Shown here: in pieces, positions 5,628 through 14,135 of the stretch
How positions within the stretch are numbered: the first letter of the stretch is position 1
Layout of the letters: the number at the start of each line of letters is the position of its first letter
DNA from: a virus
Direction: 5' to 3' (one strand)
Virus record (IMG/VR): IMGVR_UViG_3300008267_000928
Location: 1 to 32,074 of that record
Length of the DNA stretch: 32,074 nucleotides
Position numbers and translations under genes: made by a program
Notes under the pieces: model-generated
What the model was told of the DNA's origin: nothing
Database searches by the model: none
The model's input: the letters and a program-made list of their open reading frames with translations, nothing else

Positions 5628-7403
5628 TTATCCTTCACATGCCAGGCAAGTCTCTTCAGCAAGAGCACGAATATCAATTTCTTCGATAATTTGTCGTTTA
5701 ATTAGCTTCGAGACTTTATCGGCTTTCTTGATCTTCTCACTTCTGCAATAGTATAGAGTCTTTAATCCCTTCTTCCAAGCAAGGAAGTGGGCTGCGTGTA
5801 AGTACTTAACATCTGCAGTAGGTAGGAAGAATAGATTTAGAGATTGACCTTGATCTATATACTCTTGGCGATCAGCGGCTAGTTCGATCAATATTCGCTG
5901 GTCTAGTTCCATAGCAGTTTTAAACACGTTCTTGGTATGTTCGTCAAGAAAGTCTAGTTCCTGCACTGAGCCATCATTTTGCATGATAGTGCTCCATACT
6001 TCGGTGATATCAAGATTTAACTCTTCACACTTACTGCGCAGAATAGCATCTAGGAATCGGTTTTTGTTAAGCCCTGCACCCGAAAGCGTGTCTTGACGAT
6101 AAGCATTAGCACGGAAAGGCTCAATAGAGGGAGAAGTATTACCCATAATGATAGAAGAGCTAGCATTAGGAGCAATGGCAATAAGGTGACTAAACCTAAA
6201 GCCGGTACCAGTAGCATCAGGTGCCTCACCCCGTTCTTTCCCGAGTCTAATATTTGCTTCATTCAAGCGCTTCCTTATATGTTTAAACATAACCCGATTA
6301 GTAATTACTGCTTCGGTGTCTTCGATAGCAATATTATTCTTCTGAAGATATGCGTGGAAGCCAAGCGCACCTACGCCTATAGAGCGCTCACGAGAAGCAG
6401 AATACACCGCTCTATGTACAGTACTAGGTGCATTATCGATAAAGTACTGAAGTACGTTATCAAGCATTTCAGCAACATCTAGTAGGAATAGAGCCTCACC
6501 TTTCCACTCATCGAAATATTCTAGATTTACAGATGATAAGCAGCATACAGCTGTTCTATCTTTATCTGTGGGTAGAATAATCTCAGAGCAAAGATTGGAC
6601 TGACGAACAGAAAGGCCCTTATCTTTGAGCCACTGAGGTAGTTTATTATTACAAGTGTCAATAAACTGTAAGTAAGGCTCACCCGTATGCATGCGAATTT
6701 CAATAATCTTCTGCCATAGAGTCTTAGCAGATACAGTCTTACGAACTTCACGTGTATGAGGGTCCTTTAGTTCCCAGGTATCATCAGCATTGGGATCAAG
6801 CATGCAACGCTCGATAATTTGCATGAACGAGTCTGGAATGGTAATACCGTGATGTAAATTCTGTGCGCGAATATTAGGATCACCGGTAGGCTTACGAATC
6901 TCCAAGAACATCTCGATATCTGGATGATCGATGCTTAGATAAGCAGCATAAGAGCCACGACGAGTAGATCCCTGCTTATAAGCCAAGCAGGATGCATCAT
7001 AGATCTTTAAGTGAGGTAGAATACCCACAGAGCGATCATCAGCAGAACGAATACCAAACCCTACACCTACTCCACCACCTAGCATAGAAAGCCAGTTAGT
7101 TTCAGATAGGGTATCTACTAGACCTTCAGCTGAGTCATCAATCCAGTTTAGAAAGCAAGAGATAGGTAACCCCTTCTTGGTACGTCCGAAAGAGAGAATA
7201 GGTGTAGAATACGATAGCCAATGCTTCGAAGCATACTCATATAAGCGTTGAGCATGATCTGGATTACTACTAAAAGCTGTAGAAACAAACGCAAATCTAT
7301 CCTGCGGTGATGCTTCATCCTCTCTCATATATGATTCACGTAATCTCTTTAATCCTAAATCGTCAAATAATGCGTCACGAGAATAGTCGATCTGAACAGC
7401 CAT
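5628..7403 (-). CDS. nrdA: Ribonucleoside-diphosphate reductase large subunit
   Basis: Reduces NDPs to dNDPs with NrdB. Catalytic residues visible are C83 (PISCFLNW), the N270-L-C272-S-E274 motif carrying the thiyl-radical cysteine, and C287/C288 in VCCLSSVNLEYF, which pairs with C83. The C-terminus ends C586-L-A-C589-E-G, the shuttle pair reduced by glutaredoxin. At 591 residues it is much shorter than E. coli NrdA (about 760) and has no N-terminal ATP-cone, so overall activity regulation by dATP is probably absent. The specificity loop region GGGVGVGFGIRS is present. It is part of a leftward operon with thyX upstream. Confidence 0.95.
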   Translation of the reverse strand: MAVQIDYSRDALFDDLGLKRLRESYMREDEASPQDRFAFVSTAFSSNPDHAQRLYEYASKHWLSYSTPILSFGRTKKGLPISCFLNWIDDSAEGLVDTLSETNWLSMLGGGVGVGFGIRSADDRSVGILPHLKIYDASCLAYKQGSTRRGSYAAYLSIDHPDIEMFLEIRKPTGDPNIRAQNLHHGITIPDSFMQIIERCMLDPNADDTWELKDPHTREVRKTVSAKTLWQKIIEIRMHTGEPYLQFIDTCNNKLPQWLKDKGLSVRQSNLCSEIILPTDKDRTAVCCLSSVNLEYFDEWKGEALFLLDVAEMLDNVLQYFIDNAPSTVHRAVYSASRERSIGVGALGFHAYLQKNNIAIEDTEAVITNRVMFKHIRKRLNEANIRLGKERGEAPDATGTGFRFSHLIAIAPNASSSIIMGNTSPSIEPFRANAYRQDTLSGAGLNKNRFLDAILRSKCEELNLDITEVWSTIMQNDGSVQELDFLDEHTKNVFKTAMELDQRILIELAADRQEYIDQGQSLNLFFLPTADVKYLHAAHFLAWKKGLKTLYYCRSEKIKKADKVSKLIKRQIIEEIDIRALAEETCLACEG

Positions 7404-7417
7404 AGTTAGTTCCTTGA

Positions 7418-8074
7418 TTAATTATTGATAGATGTAATAAAGTCAAAATATAGAGCTAGTTGATCCCAAGCGGACTTGGCAACTTCACGGTGCTCTTTTT
7501 GTGTACCTTCAGTCATACGTAGCTGGCAATAATGAATCCAGGAACGAATATTACCATTCATATACATTCTAGAGATAGTAAGACCTTCGGGTAGCACAGC
7601 ACGTGCTTGCTCTTTGGCGATACCATTATCAATAGCCCATTTATATTCACGCTCTACAGCAAATAGAACTCGCTGCTGTGATCTATACCACTCATTCTGA
7701 AGTAGATTATCGTCAACTTCTATACTGTTTTGACGATTCTTATTATCTTGTAGTCTTGCTTCACGTGTAACAAACCCCAGATCCTTTGTAGGGTCTGCAT
7801 ATCGTTGAGAAAATTCCTGAAACGAGAATGAACGATGGCGAAGTATTTGACGAGCAATGTCACGTGTAGTCTCAATCTCCATAACAACGTTAGACATTTC
7901 AAATACTGACCAATGCGCATGTCTTGCACAGTACTTTAGCAATTTTTCTGACGTAGCAGTATTCATCTGATTCGAAGGATTAGATACGCGTGCTGCATAC
8001 GCTATAAAATCACTAGCTTTTTCTACTCCTTCTATCAGTGGTGAAGTAATAGCAACAATTTTAGCAGAATTCAT
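7418..8074 (-). CDS. thyX: FAD-dependent thymidylate synthase
   Basis: Converts dUMP to dTMP using FAD and NADPH. The ThyX signature RHRxxSxxxxSxR is exact at R79-H-R-S-F-S84-F-Q-E-F-S89-Q-R91. The C-terminal NIRSWIHYCQLRMTEGTQKEH helix carries the conserved Arg/Gln residues. Length (218) is normal. AAGGTGTG precedes the ATG. With the dCMP deaminase and ribonucleotide reductase it forms a dTMP supply pathway for phage replication. Confidence 0.95.
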   Translation of the reverse strand: MNSAKIVAITSPLIEGVEKASDFIAYAARVSNPSNQMNTATSEKLLKYCARHAHWSVFEMSNVVMEIETTRDIARQILRHRSFSFQEFSQRYADPTKDLGFVTREARLQDNKNRQNSIEVDDNLLQNEWYRSQQRVLFAVEREYKWAIDNGIAKEQARAVLPEGLTISRMYMNGNIRSWIHYCQLRMTEGTQKEHREVAKSAWDQLALYFDFITSINN

Positions 8075-8075
8075 T

Positions 8076-9077
8076 TCACACCTTTTTCCACTGAGTAAAC
8101 TTTAGCTTTGCTTGCAGGTGAGTATATGTATTAGCACCGATCATTGACATAACGTCATGCTGTGTCATACCACCCATTACCATATCATTGATATCCTTGA
8201 ATATTAGTGATTCTGGCCAAATTACTACCGAAAAATTTTTTTCGATAGCTTTCTCTACTTTCCTTACAATATCTTTATTTCTAGGTTCGTTATCAAATAC
8301 AAATACAGCATTGTTATTAAACTTCTCTCCAGTATCTGAACCTGCCATGGCAATTGCGTTGTCTAAGAACAAGGAATCTAAAGGGCCTTCTAGTACATAG
8401 AAAGTCTTATCGTAGTTGACAGTATCAAGTCCATATATCTTAGGCTTGGATTCATCCAATACAATAGTTATATACCTTATCTTAGTTTCACTAAGTGCAC
8501 GTCCTTGATATGCGAACATTTCCTTAGTTTCACTAAGTAAAGGTATTACTAGTCTTGATTCATCCTTGTCTGCATTAAGCTTGTTAGGTATCATGCTATT
8601 CGTCCACTCATTAAACTTAGGGGCAAAGAATAGCTTATAATGCATGTTCGACGGTATCTTTCTACCTTCCACATACAGCTTAGCAGGATGATCTATCGGT
8701 AGTTGCGATATTCGTTTGAGTTTATTGAGCGGGCTACCGGCTTGCATAAACTTTGGTCTAGTGAAGTTAAATTGTCCTTCGGGTTCGACCTTTCCAAATT
8801 TTTCAACTATTAACTCTCTATTATACTGTTCAAATAATTCACTATTTACAACTTTTAGAAAACCGCGTAGCGTCATATTTGCCCCGCAGTTATGGCAATG
8901 AATGCGGTAACCTTTACTACTATCAGTAATGAAGTATAGTCTTGCTTTGAATTTATTCGTCTGGCTATCACCGCACAGAGGACAAGAGCAGCGAGCAGTG
9001 TTTTGATTCTGCCACTTAAAATTTCTCACATGAGATGAGAATATATTGATATATTTTCTATCTAACCATTCAGTCAT
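8076..9077 (-). CDS. gp61: DNA primase (T4 gp61-like)
   Basis: Makes RNA primers on the lagging strand. The N-terminal zinc module has C32, C35, C61 and C64 (CPLCGDSQTNKFKARLYF...IHCHNCG), closely matching T4 gp61 (CPVCGDS...KARGW...HCYNCN). A Toprim-like core follows, with FYVLEGPLDSLFLDNAIA (catalytic Glu in EGPLD) and VFVFDNEPRNKDI (D-x-D-like motif). It is the first gene of the leftward replication/nucleotide block. A sigma70-like promoter and an inverted repeat lie just upstream. The thyX start follows its stop with 1 nt between. Confidence 0.9.
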   Translation of the reverse strand: MTEWLDRKYINIFSSHVRNFKWQNQNTARCSCPLCGDSQTNKFKARLYFITDSSKGYRIHCHNCGANMTLRGFLKVVNSELFEQYNRELIVEKFGKVEPEGQFNFTRPKFMQAGSPLNKLKRISQLPIDHPAKLYVEGRKIPSNMHYKLFFAPKFNEWTNSMIPNKLNADKDESRLVIPLLSETKEMFAYQGRALSETKIRYITIVLDESKPKIYGLDTVNYDKTFYVLEGPLDSLFLDNAIAMAGSDTGEKFNNNAVFVFDNEPRNKDIVRKVEKAIEKNFSVVIWPESLIFKDINDMVMGGMTQHDVMSMIGANTYTHLQAKLKFTQWKKV

Positions 9078-9079
9078 AC

Positions 9080-9122
9080 AATACCTCTATTGGTATTATA
9101 TCTGAATCGAAGTAAATATCAA
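9080..9122 (-). promoter_or_regulatory. Sigma70-like promoter with overlapping inverted repeat, driving the primase operon
   Basis: On the minus strand: -35 TTGATA (9117-9122), 16-bp spacer, -10 TATAAT (9095-9100), placing the start of transcription near 9088. An inverted repeat, AATACC (9080-9085) and GGTATT (9092-9097), spans the -10 and start region. It also contains the Shine-Dalgarno of the primase gene (AGAGG). It could be an operator or a translational control site. Confidence 0.6.
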
Positions 9123-9434
9123 CTAGTTTTTAAGGATATGCGAAATAACCATAGGGATTGCAAATCCTACTATGAATATAGCTCCTGATAGGTACCAGCG
9201 CCATTTTTCAAGAGCATCCAGTCTATCGCTGTGCTTCTCGAGTCTTTTTTCTGTTATTGAATGCTTATCTTCAGAATAATCTAATCTGTTCTCTTGAACG
9301 GCTAGCATTTGCTTTACGGAAGTAGATAATTCTGTTATCTTATTAAGATTACTATCCATACGCTCAAGAAGGACCATGAATCGCTCATGATCCCTCTCTA
9401 GTAAAGTAACCTTAGTCTCAAGACTATTTTCCAT
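9123..9434 (-). CDS. Small coiled-coil membrane protein (XhlA-like, lysis-associated)
   Basis: 103 residues. Residues 1-75 are charged and heptad-like (LERDHERFMVLLERMDSNLNKITELSTSVKQ...EKRLEKHSDRLDALEKWRW). One C-terminal transmembrane segment follows (YLSGAIFIVGFAIPMVISHIL, about 81-101). This topology resembles XhlA/hemolysin-type phage proteins. It overlaps the 3' end of the holin-like gene by 11 nt, supporting a lysis or membrane role. No signal peptide or lipobox, so it is not a standard spanin. Confidence 0.55.
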   Translation of the reverse strand: MENSLETKVTLLERDHERFMVLLERMDSNLNKITELSTSVKQMLAVQENRLDYSEDKHSITEKRLEKHSDRLDALEKWRWYLSGAIFIVGFAIPMVISHILKN

Positions 9435-9966
9435 CTTTATTACCAGCTATGAGCTGATCAAGCTGGCTTGACTTTTCTTTAGATCCTACAGAAGAACCAA
9501 AGTAGTAAGCAAAGATACCACCTAGAATAGCGTCTAGTGTACCTAGAGCGCGCATTACCATTTCACGCATTTCAGCAGGAATAATATTACCTGTAATCAA
9601 GTATACCTGTACACCAATGTATAGAGCTACAATGAGGTATGCTAATACTCTTGGCGTTTTATCTTTTGTCTGAACTTCTCTATTACGAGCTGAGTTCTTA
9701 TCTTCGACTTCTAGCTTTGCTAGACTTACATCTAGCTCTTTCATCTTTACTTTGAAGTCAGCTTCTACTTGTTTAATCTTAGAAAGTGTTTCTGGATCAG
9801 CATTAGCTACTGCTGACATAACTTCGTCTTGAGTGGCGTTATCTGATAAACCTAGAGCACTACCAATTTGACGAACTGCGACGCCTGCGAGAGGGCCACC
9901 GAGCGCTGTTGCTACTGTAGGTGCTACCGCCCCTAAGATACCTTTTGCTACGTTTAGTAAATCCAT
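9424..9966 (-). CDS. Holin-like membrane protein (3TM/GTA-holin type)
   Basis: 180 residues. The N-terminal hydrophobic region (VAKGILGAVAPTVATALGGPLAGVAVRQIGSALGL, 6-40) precedes a charged coiled-coil stretch (60-105). Two membrane segments follow: VLAYLIVALYIGVQVYLITG (about 108-127) and AILGGIFAYYFGSSVGSKEKS (about 147-167). The last segment, with its GSSxGSKEKS tail, is what I associate with the three-TM holin family found in gene-transfer agents and T4-like marine phages. No endolysin is visible in the window. Confidence 0.62.
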   Translation of the reverse strand: MDLLNVAKGILGAVAPTVATALGGPLAGVAVRQIGSALGLSDNATQDEVMSAVANADPETLSKIKQVEADFKVKMKELDVSLAKLEVEDKNSARNREVQTKDKTPRVLAYLIVALYIGVQVYLITGNIIPAEMREMVMRALGTLDAILGGIFAYYFGSSVGSKEKSSQLDQLIAGNKDGK

Positions 9967-9972
9967 TGTACT

Positions 9973-10125
9973 CTAACCTTTTAGTTTAGGGGCTTCTTTT
10001 TTATTCTTAGTAATATATTTATTACTGGATTTCTTTGTAACGACTGGTTGATCAGTAGACACAACAGCCCCGGTTACATTGATAGGTACATCAGCTTCTT
10101 TAATAAAGTTTAAAAAGGTTTTCAT
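9973..10125 (-). CDS. 50-residue protein with T4-like capsid-targeting peptide
   Basis: The product starts MKTFLNFIKEADVP, strikingly close to the capsid-targeting sequence of T4 internal protein III (MKTYQEFIAEA, from memory), which the gp21 protease cuts after the Glu. The predicted cut E10/A11 leaves a 40-residue basic peptide ending TKNKKEAPKLKG. The ATG overlaps the stop of the upstream gene by 1 nt (TAATG on the minus strand). It could be a small internal head protein injected with the DNA. It is probably missed by length-limited gene finders. Confidence 0.6.
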   Translation of the reverse strand: MKTFLNFIKEADVPINVTGAVVSTDQPVVTKKSSNKYITKNKKEAPKLKG

Positions 10126-10517
10126 TAGATTGCCTTTAGTAATTCTTTTATCTTATCATCACTTACTATTTCACTCGAATAATAAGTTTTTCCTTGTAGG
10201 CCTACGTTTTCTATTTTATCAGGCATATAGCCTAAAAATTCAAGAATAGGCTTTAAGATATCACCATGTTCATGTAATTTCAAGAATAATAATCTAGTAC
10301 AGTGTACTGGCCCAAAAACATTATAAAGTATAATAATATGATTTATTGCTAAACGCTCTTTAATCTCACCTGTCTCTTTATAACGATTAAACAGTCTTTT
10401 TAGATATTGAAATCGTTTAAGATCATCGTAAAATTCAATAGTATCATAACACTGCGGATTATCGTAGTGTTTTGCAGCGTATAATAAAGCGTTGGTTTCA
10501 TCTAATTTTTCGAACAT
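10125..10517 (-). CDS. Conserved T4-like phage protein (DUF7207-like)
   Basis: 130 residues; the pattern MFEKLDETNALLYAAKHYDNPQCYDTIEFYDDLKRFQYLKRLFNRYKETGEIKERLAINHIIILYNVFG is familiar from T4-like cyanophages and relatives and is, from memory, catalogued as DUF7207. It is largely alpha-helical and soluble, with no catalytic motif. It sits between a structural gene and the small CTS peptide gene, with a 1-nt overlap downstream and 3 nt to the upstream gene, so it is probably co-expressed with virion proteins. Function unknown. Confidence 0.7.
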   Translation of the reverse strand: MFEKLDETNALLYAAKHYDNPQCYDTIEFYDDLKRFQYLKRLFNRYKETGEIKERLAINHIIILYNVFGPVHCTRLLFLKLHEHGDILKPILEFLGYMPDKIENVGLQGKTYYSSEIVSDDKIKELLKAI

Positions 10518-10520
10518 TAT

Positions 10521-10919
10521 TTAAAAGGACGACAATAAAACTCTCTTGGTTGTGTTTGTACCTACAGCGACATAAAGATAAGTGCCGTCATGAAAAATTG
10601 CATTGTTAGTAATTGCTAGAGCGGTGCTATTTGCAGGAGTAGATCTATATGGAATAGCAAGTGTAGTGCTAAACGTACCTATACTACTAGTGAGTGTTAC
10701 AACATTACCTGTAGTAATGTTTACAGTGTTAACAGTTGTTATACCGGTTATTAAAACATTATTTGTTACGGCAACGGTAGTGGAAATGTTACCAAAGAAA
10801 TTAGCTACTGTGATTTTATTAGTCGTCGCTGCACCACTTGGATTAGTAACAGCGACGAGTAATGAATTGCCACTTAGAGTATTTGCAGCGGTTAATTCTG
10901 TAATTTTCTTAGTAGCCAT
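10521..10919 (-). CDS. Virion structural protein, fibre/neck-like
   Basis: 132 residues rich in Thr, Asn, Val and Ala. It begins MATKKITELTAANTLSGNSLLVAV, a start common to phage fibre and adsorption-apparatus proteins, and ends in a beta-rich repeat (SSIGTFSTTLAIPYRSTPANSTALAITNNAIFHDGTYLYVAVGTN). No enzymatic motif and no CTS. The composition and position next to a larger virion protein support a structural role; the exact place in the particle is unknown. Confidence 0.6.
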   Translation of the reverse strand: MATKKITELTAANTLSGNSLLVAVTNPSGAATTNKITVANFFGNISTTVAVTNNVLITGITTVNTVNITTGNVVTLTSSIGTFSTTLAIPYRSTPANSTALAITNNAIFHDGTYLYVAVGTNTTKRVLLSSF

Positions 10920-10935
10920 AATTTAGTTCTTTATA

Positions 10936-11757
10936 TTATGCGTCAGGAAGAACGTTGTCTTCTGCGTCACTGGTGATTGAGCCCATAGCTACTAGAGTCT
11001 CAAAATGAACACGACCAGCGCGACCACCTGTACCTTCTGTACGTACAACCCAACCAGCGTGAGCAGCACCCTTATTCTGAGCACCACCAACTACTGCAGT
11101 TGCAGTGGCTGTTTCACCTGTGAATGAGTGACCAGTTTCTGTAAGACCCTTTGTAAGAGTAATAGCAGCACCGCCACTTGTTGAGGAGATGTAAATACCT
11201 GTTGAGTTACTAGCTTGTACATAATAGCTTGTATTATTAGCAAGGCCGGTTAGAGCAGTATTACCAGCAGCTACCAAGTACTTAATGTAATCGTTAACTT
11301 GATACTTGTTAGATGCAATAGCGATAAATCCGTTTGCATTAACAGCTGTATTGGCATTAAATGTCTGAGCAGCAGGAGCAGCAATTGCTACATCTGGGTT
11401 TGTCTCATAAGAAGAACCAGCTGCAGTAATATTTACGATAGAAATATAACCGGTAGCATTAGCTTGTGCATTAGCGGTAGCACTTGCACCGCCACCACCT
11501 GTAATAGTTACAGCGGCGTTTGAGAAGTAACCAGAACCTGGTGAAGTAATGACGATACTAATAACACCGCCAGCCCCTACACCCATTTCTGTAGTATCGG
11601 CACCATACTGACCAATAATCTCGTTATTAACGAAAGCACCTACAGTAGTGTTACCGAAAAGGGCAGTTTGTGTAGTAGAATTTGCAACTGTATTAAAAAG
11701 CGCTGGTCCCCATAGGACTGAGTTAGCAGCGTTATCTGTCTTACCCCATTGAGGCAT
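10936..11757 (-). CDS. Virion structural protein (marine T4-like type)
   Basis: 273 residues starting MPQWGKTDNAANSVLWGPALFN and ending AHAGWVVRTEGTGGRAGRVHFETLVAMGSITSDAEDNVLPDA. This bipartite frame is familiar from abundant T4-like cyanophage structural proteins. The middle (about 65-215) is an insertion of Gly/Ala/Thr-rich beta repeats (GSGYFSNAAVTITGGGGASATA; GSSYETNPDVAIAAPAA) of the adhesin/fibre kind, which probably forms an exposed domain. A CATAAATA late-promoter element lies 27 nt upstream. Probable capsid or tail surface protein. Confidence 0.68.
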   Translation of the reverse strand: MPQWGKTDNAANSVLWGPALFNTVANSTTQTALFGNTTVGAFVNNEIIGQYGADTTEMGVGAGGVISIVITSPGSGYFSNAAVTITGGGGASATANAQANATGYISIVNITAAGSSYETNPDVAIAAPAAQTFNANTAVNANGFIAIASNKYQVNDYIKYLVAAGNTALTGLANNTSYYVQASNSTGIYISSTSGGAAITLTKGLTETGHSFTGETATATAVVGGAQNKGAAHAGWVVRTEGTGGRAGRVHFETLVAMGSITSDAEDNVLPDA

Positions 11758-11784
11758 AGTAGTATCTCCTTTGAACTCTTTCAG

Positions 11785-11792
11785 TATTTATG
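11785..11792 (-). promoter_or_regulatory. T4-type late promoter element CATAAATA
   Basis: CATAAATA on the minus strand, one mismatch to T4 TATAAATA, 27 nt before the ATG (11757) of a virion protein gene. The presence of gp33 in this window supports T4-style late transcription. Confidence 0.5.
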
Positions 11793-11793
11793 T

Positions 11794-12078
11794 TTATTGG
11801 CCTTTAATTGCCCTGATATAATTTTTAAAGGAGCCACGCATATATTCAGCTGCTTTTGCCTTCTCAAAGGGAGATAGCGAGTTATATTTCGCTAATGCTA
11901 ACTTGGCCATGCTAGGCTCAATAGTACCTACAGTACCATCATCAAAAGTATATTCGCGAGGTTCATTATTATCAATTGCATCTTGTAAGGCTTTGGTTAT
12001 GCGCTTACTAGATGCAATCTTACCAGTGTGTGTAGCAACACCACTTGTTGCTTCATATATGAACCTAGCCTTAAACAT
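11794..12078 (-). CDS. Small protein with capsid-targeting-like start
   Basis: 94 residues. The start MFKARFIYEATSGV fits the T4 prohead-protease motif [L/I]-x-E/A, with predicted cleavage E9/A10. The rest is basic and helical (ASSKRITKALQDAIDNNEPREYTFDDGT...LSPFEKAKAAEYMRGSFKNYIRAIKGQ). No known enzyme motif. It starts 1 nt into the stop of the upstream structural gene. Probably a minor internal head protein, inferred only from the N-terminus and its neighbours. Confidence 0.55.
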   Translation of the reverse strand: MFKARFIYEATSGVATHTGKIASSKRITKALQDAIDNNEPREYTFDDGTVGTIEPSMAKLALAKYNSLSPFEKAKAAEYMRGSFKNYIRAIKGQ

Positions 12079-13334
12079 TATGACATTACGTTGCTAAGAT
12101 GTTTTCCAATATTAGAAACAAAGTCTTGTTTCTGCGCAGGCTTTAGACCGTCATGCATAGATAGCAGCTTGTTAGCATGGTTACGAGTAATATCTTTACC
12201 CATGAACTTTCCACCACCACGGTCAGCAATGCCGCGTAGCTTATTAATAGGATGCTGATTAGCTTCTGTATCTTCACCACTTTCTGGCTTTTCACTTTCA
12301 CCTTCAGATCCACCACCTGCAGCATGCTTTAAAGCAGCAGCAGCATGATCTGGGTTCTTAGTGATATGGAAGTAGGAAGCCTGCTTTCCAGTTAGCTTTG
12401 TGAAGTGTTCTTTAGCCTTAGGATTGTTTAGAACTTGACCTACAACACCTGACTTACGGCCTTCTTCAAGCTCAACTTCTTCATTACGAATAATAGCTTT
12501 GGCGATCTTATGAGCTTTTTTAATAGTGGATTTTTCTAGTGGCGGCTTATCGCCTGTCATCTTCATCGCCTGCTTAGTACCTGTAGCATAAGCCATAGAC
12601 TTATCCATGGCTTCATCGGCCTGCTCTACTTCTTCTTTAGTAACAGGATTCATTTCTACATTCTTATTTTTACCTTTAAGTGCTTTGACGTCTTTCTTAG
12701 CACCTTGACCGGCATCGCCACTCATAGCAGCTTCACTCATACGCTTGCTTTTCTTGTGGACGTGAGTTTCTGATAGAGTGATTTCTAGATCTGATGTAGG
12801 GACGTTTTGTTCAATACCATGTTCAAACATTACGTCATACCAAGCAATATTACCGTCAGCGTCTGGATCAGCATGCATGGTAGGAACTGTTTCACCAACA
12901 CCCCATTGCTCGTGTACGACATGCTTGGCACAATCATGAGAACGTGCATCATCAGCATTATCTTTGTTTAGTTCTTTGGCCTCTTCGACAGGCGCTGAAA
13001 CTTCAACAACCTCGTCAACCTTTTCTGTTACTTCTACAATCTTAAGATTCGAGATAGGAGCGGATTTACGAATCTTGTTATAGAGTGCTACAGCTTGATC
13101 TTCTGTTTCAAATAGAGGTGACTCGTAAGCCTTACCACTGCGATCTACGCCCTCAACCTTATACTTCTTCTTGGCCTTGAGTGCCTTGAAATCCGCAGCT
13201 GTGATTTCATCGTGCGGAGGTGCCGCAGTAGAAATAGCTTTCTGATTAGGGTGAGAGATTTTCTTACCCTCTAGAACTTCCGTGGCTTGCTTTAAAAGGT
13301 CTGCTGGAAGACCTAGACGTTTGGTGAGATCCAT
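12078..13334 (-). CDS. Large hydrophilic virion/core-like protein
   Basis: 418 residues, highly charged, with long Lys/Glu/Ala-rich stretches (about 80-130 and 190-280) and Gly/Glu-rich linkers (about 345-370). A compact KOW/SH3-like module is seen around 135-185 (HVVHEQWGVGETVPTMHADPDADGNIAWYDVMFEHGIEQNVP), a pattern that I have seen in T4-like marine phages. A possible prohead-protease site occurs in VELEEGR. AGGAG precedes the ATG. The composition resembles prohead core/scaffold or internal head proteins, but the exact role is unknown. Confidence 0.55.
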   Translation of the reverse strand: MDLTKRLGLPADLLKQATEVLEGKKISHPNQKAISTAAPPHDEITAADFKALKAKKKYKVEGVDRSGKAYESPLFETEDQAVALYNKIRKSAPISNLKIVEVTEKVDEVVEVSAPVEEAKELNKDNADDARSHDCAKHVVHEQWGVGETVPTMHADPDADGNIAWYDVMFEHGIEQNVPTSDLEITLSETHVHKKSKRMSEAAMSGDAGQGAKKDVKALKGKNKNVEMNPVTKEEVEQADEAMDKSMAYATGTKQAMKMTGDKPPLEKSTIKKAHKIAKAIIRNEEVELEEGRKSGVVGQVLNNPKAKEHFTKLTGKQASYFHITKNPDHAAAALKHAAGGGSEGESEKPESGEDTEANQHPINKLRGIADRGGGKFMGKDITRNHANKLLSMHDGLKPAQKQDFVSNIGKHLSNVMS

Positions 13335-13361
13335 TGTAAATTGCTCCTGATAACTTTATTA

Positions 13362-13369
13362 TATTTATT
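13362..13369 (-). promoter_or_regulatory. Possible late promoter element AATAAATA
   Basis: AATAAATA on the minus strand, 27 nt before the ATG of the gene starting at 13334, the same spacing as the better CATAAATA element at 11785. One mismatch to the T4 consensus, in an AT-rich stretch. Confidence 0.35.
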
Positions 13370-13373
13370 GTTT

Positions 13374-14135
13374 TTACGCTTCTACTTTAGCGCTAGCACG
13401 CCACTGCCTGCAACTCCAGTAACGCGCCTTTGTTCTAGGACCTGGGTTTGCACAGTTATGTCTGGCTCTAAATGACCTGCGACGCGCAGGGTTATCTCTT
13501 TTAATTGATAGGTTAGGATCGCCAAAGCGAACTTTAACTGTATTACCACTATCATTGCGTACATATACAGCGAACTTCTTTCTCTCGCCAGGTGTACGGA
13601 ATGGTTTACCTAAAGGCTTACTATCGCTAGCCTCATCGAAATACGCTCTAAAAATCTTCTTGGCTTTACGGCGACGCAATTCTATTTTATTGTCTTGCGG
13701 TACGTTAGCATCATGCCCTAAATCAAAAGATATCTTCTCTTGACCTGGTGTCATTCTGGAGTATGCAACTCTAATTTCTTTTGTACCAATCTCTAGAGCT
13801 TCACCATAAAAATTCTTTATGAAAGAGCCTTGTCTGAACAGACCAGTATCGCCTTTTCTCTTTGCAAGGGCCATAATCTTAGAACCGTCAGCTCCGTCAA
13901 TTTTATCAGCAGCTTTTGACCCTAAATGTTTAGCTACTAATCTCTTGAACTTGCCTGGATTAGATCCTAGACGCTTGAGGTTAAACTCTTCATTAGCAGC
14001 CCAGATATTATCAACCATATTAGGATACGGTCTACCTGCCGAGCGAGCTCTAGCGCGAGCTTTAGATTTTTGAAGAGGTGTTAGTTTAGAATGTTTCTTT
14101 ACTGGATTGGGCTTTTCCCATACTGGCTTTGTCAT
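13374..14135 (-). CDS. Multi-domain basic phage protein (DUF5872/DUF6321-like modules)
   Basis: 253 residues in three modules. Residues 1-50: MTKPVWEKPNPVKKHSKLTP and RPYPNMVDNIWAA, a short basic module also seen in other phages. Middle: LVAKHLGSKAADKIDGADGSKIMALAKRKGDTGLFRQGSFIKNF. C-terminal (about 170-247): KPFRTPGERKKFAVYVRNDSG, VKVRFGDPNLSIKRDNPARR, FRARHNCANPGPRTKARYWSC, a Cys/His-containing domain I recall as DUF6321, sometimes fused to prohead proteases. Very high Arg/Lys content suggests DNA contact or packaging in the head. Its start overlaps the stop of the upstream nucleotidyltransferase-like gene by 1 nt. Confidence 0.55.
   Translation of the reverse strand: MTKPVWEKPNPVKKHSKLTPLQKSKARARARSAGRPYPNMVDNIWAANEEFNLKRLGSNPGKFKRLVAKHLGSKAADKIDGADGSKIMALAKRKGDTGLFRQGSFIKNFYGEALEIGTKEIRVAYSRMTPGQEKISFDLGHDANVPQDNKIELRRRKAKKIFRAYFDEASDSKPLGKPFRTPGERKKFAVYVRNDSGNTVKVRFGDPNLSIKRDNPARRRSFRARHNCANPGPRTKARYWSCRQWRASAKVEA

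Noticed and set aside
6093-6482. 129-codon plus-strand frame inside nrdA
   Set aside because: Shadow of the well-supported nrdA gene on the opposite strand.
7720-7929. 69-codon minus-strand frame inside thyX
   Set aside because: Overlaps the ThyX signature region in another frame and has no independent support.
10603-10926. 107-codon hydrophobic plus-strand frame opposite a structural gene
   Set aside because: Antisense of a Thr/Val-rich beta protein gives Val/Leu-rich pseudo-membrane sequence; no start context.
12143-12325. 60-codon open frame on the minus strand
   Set aside because: It lies wholly inside the 418-residue gene in another frame, with no ribosome-binding site and an implausible composition.
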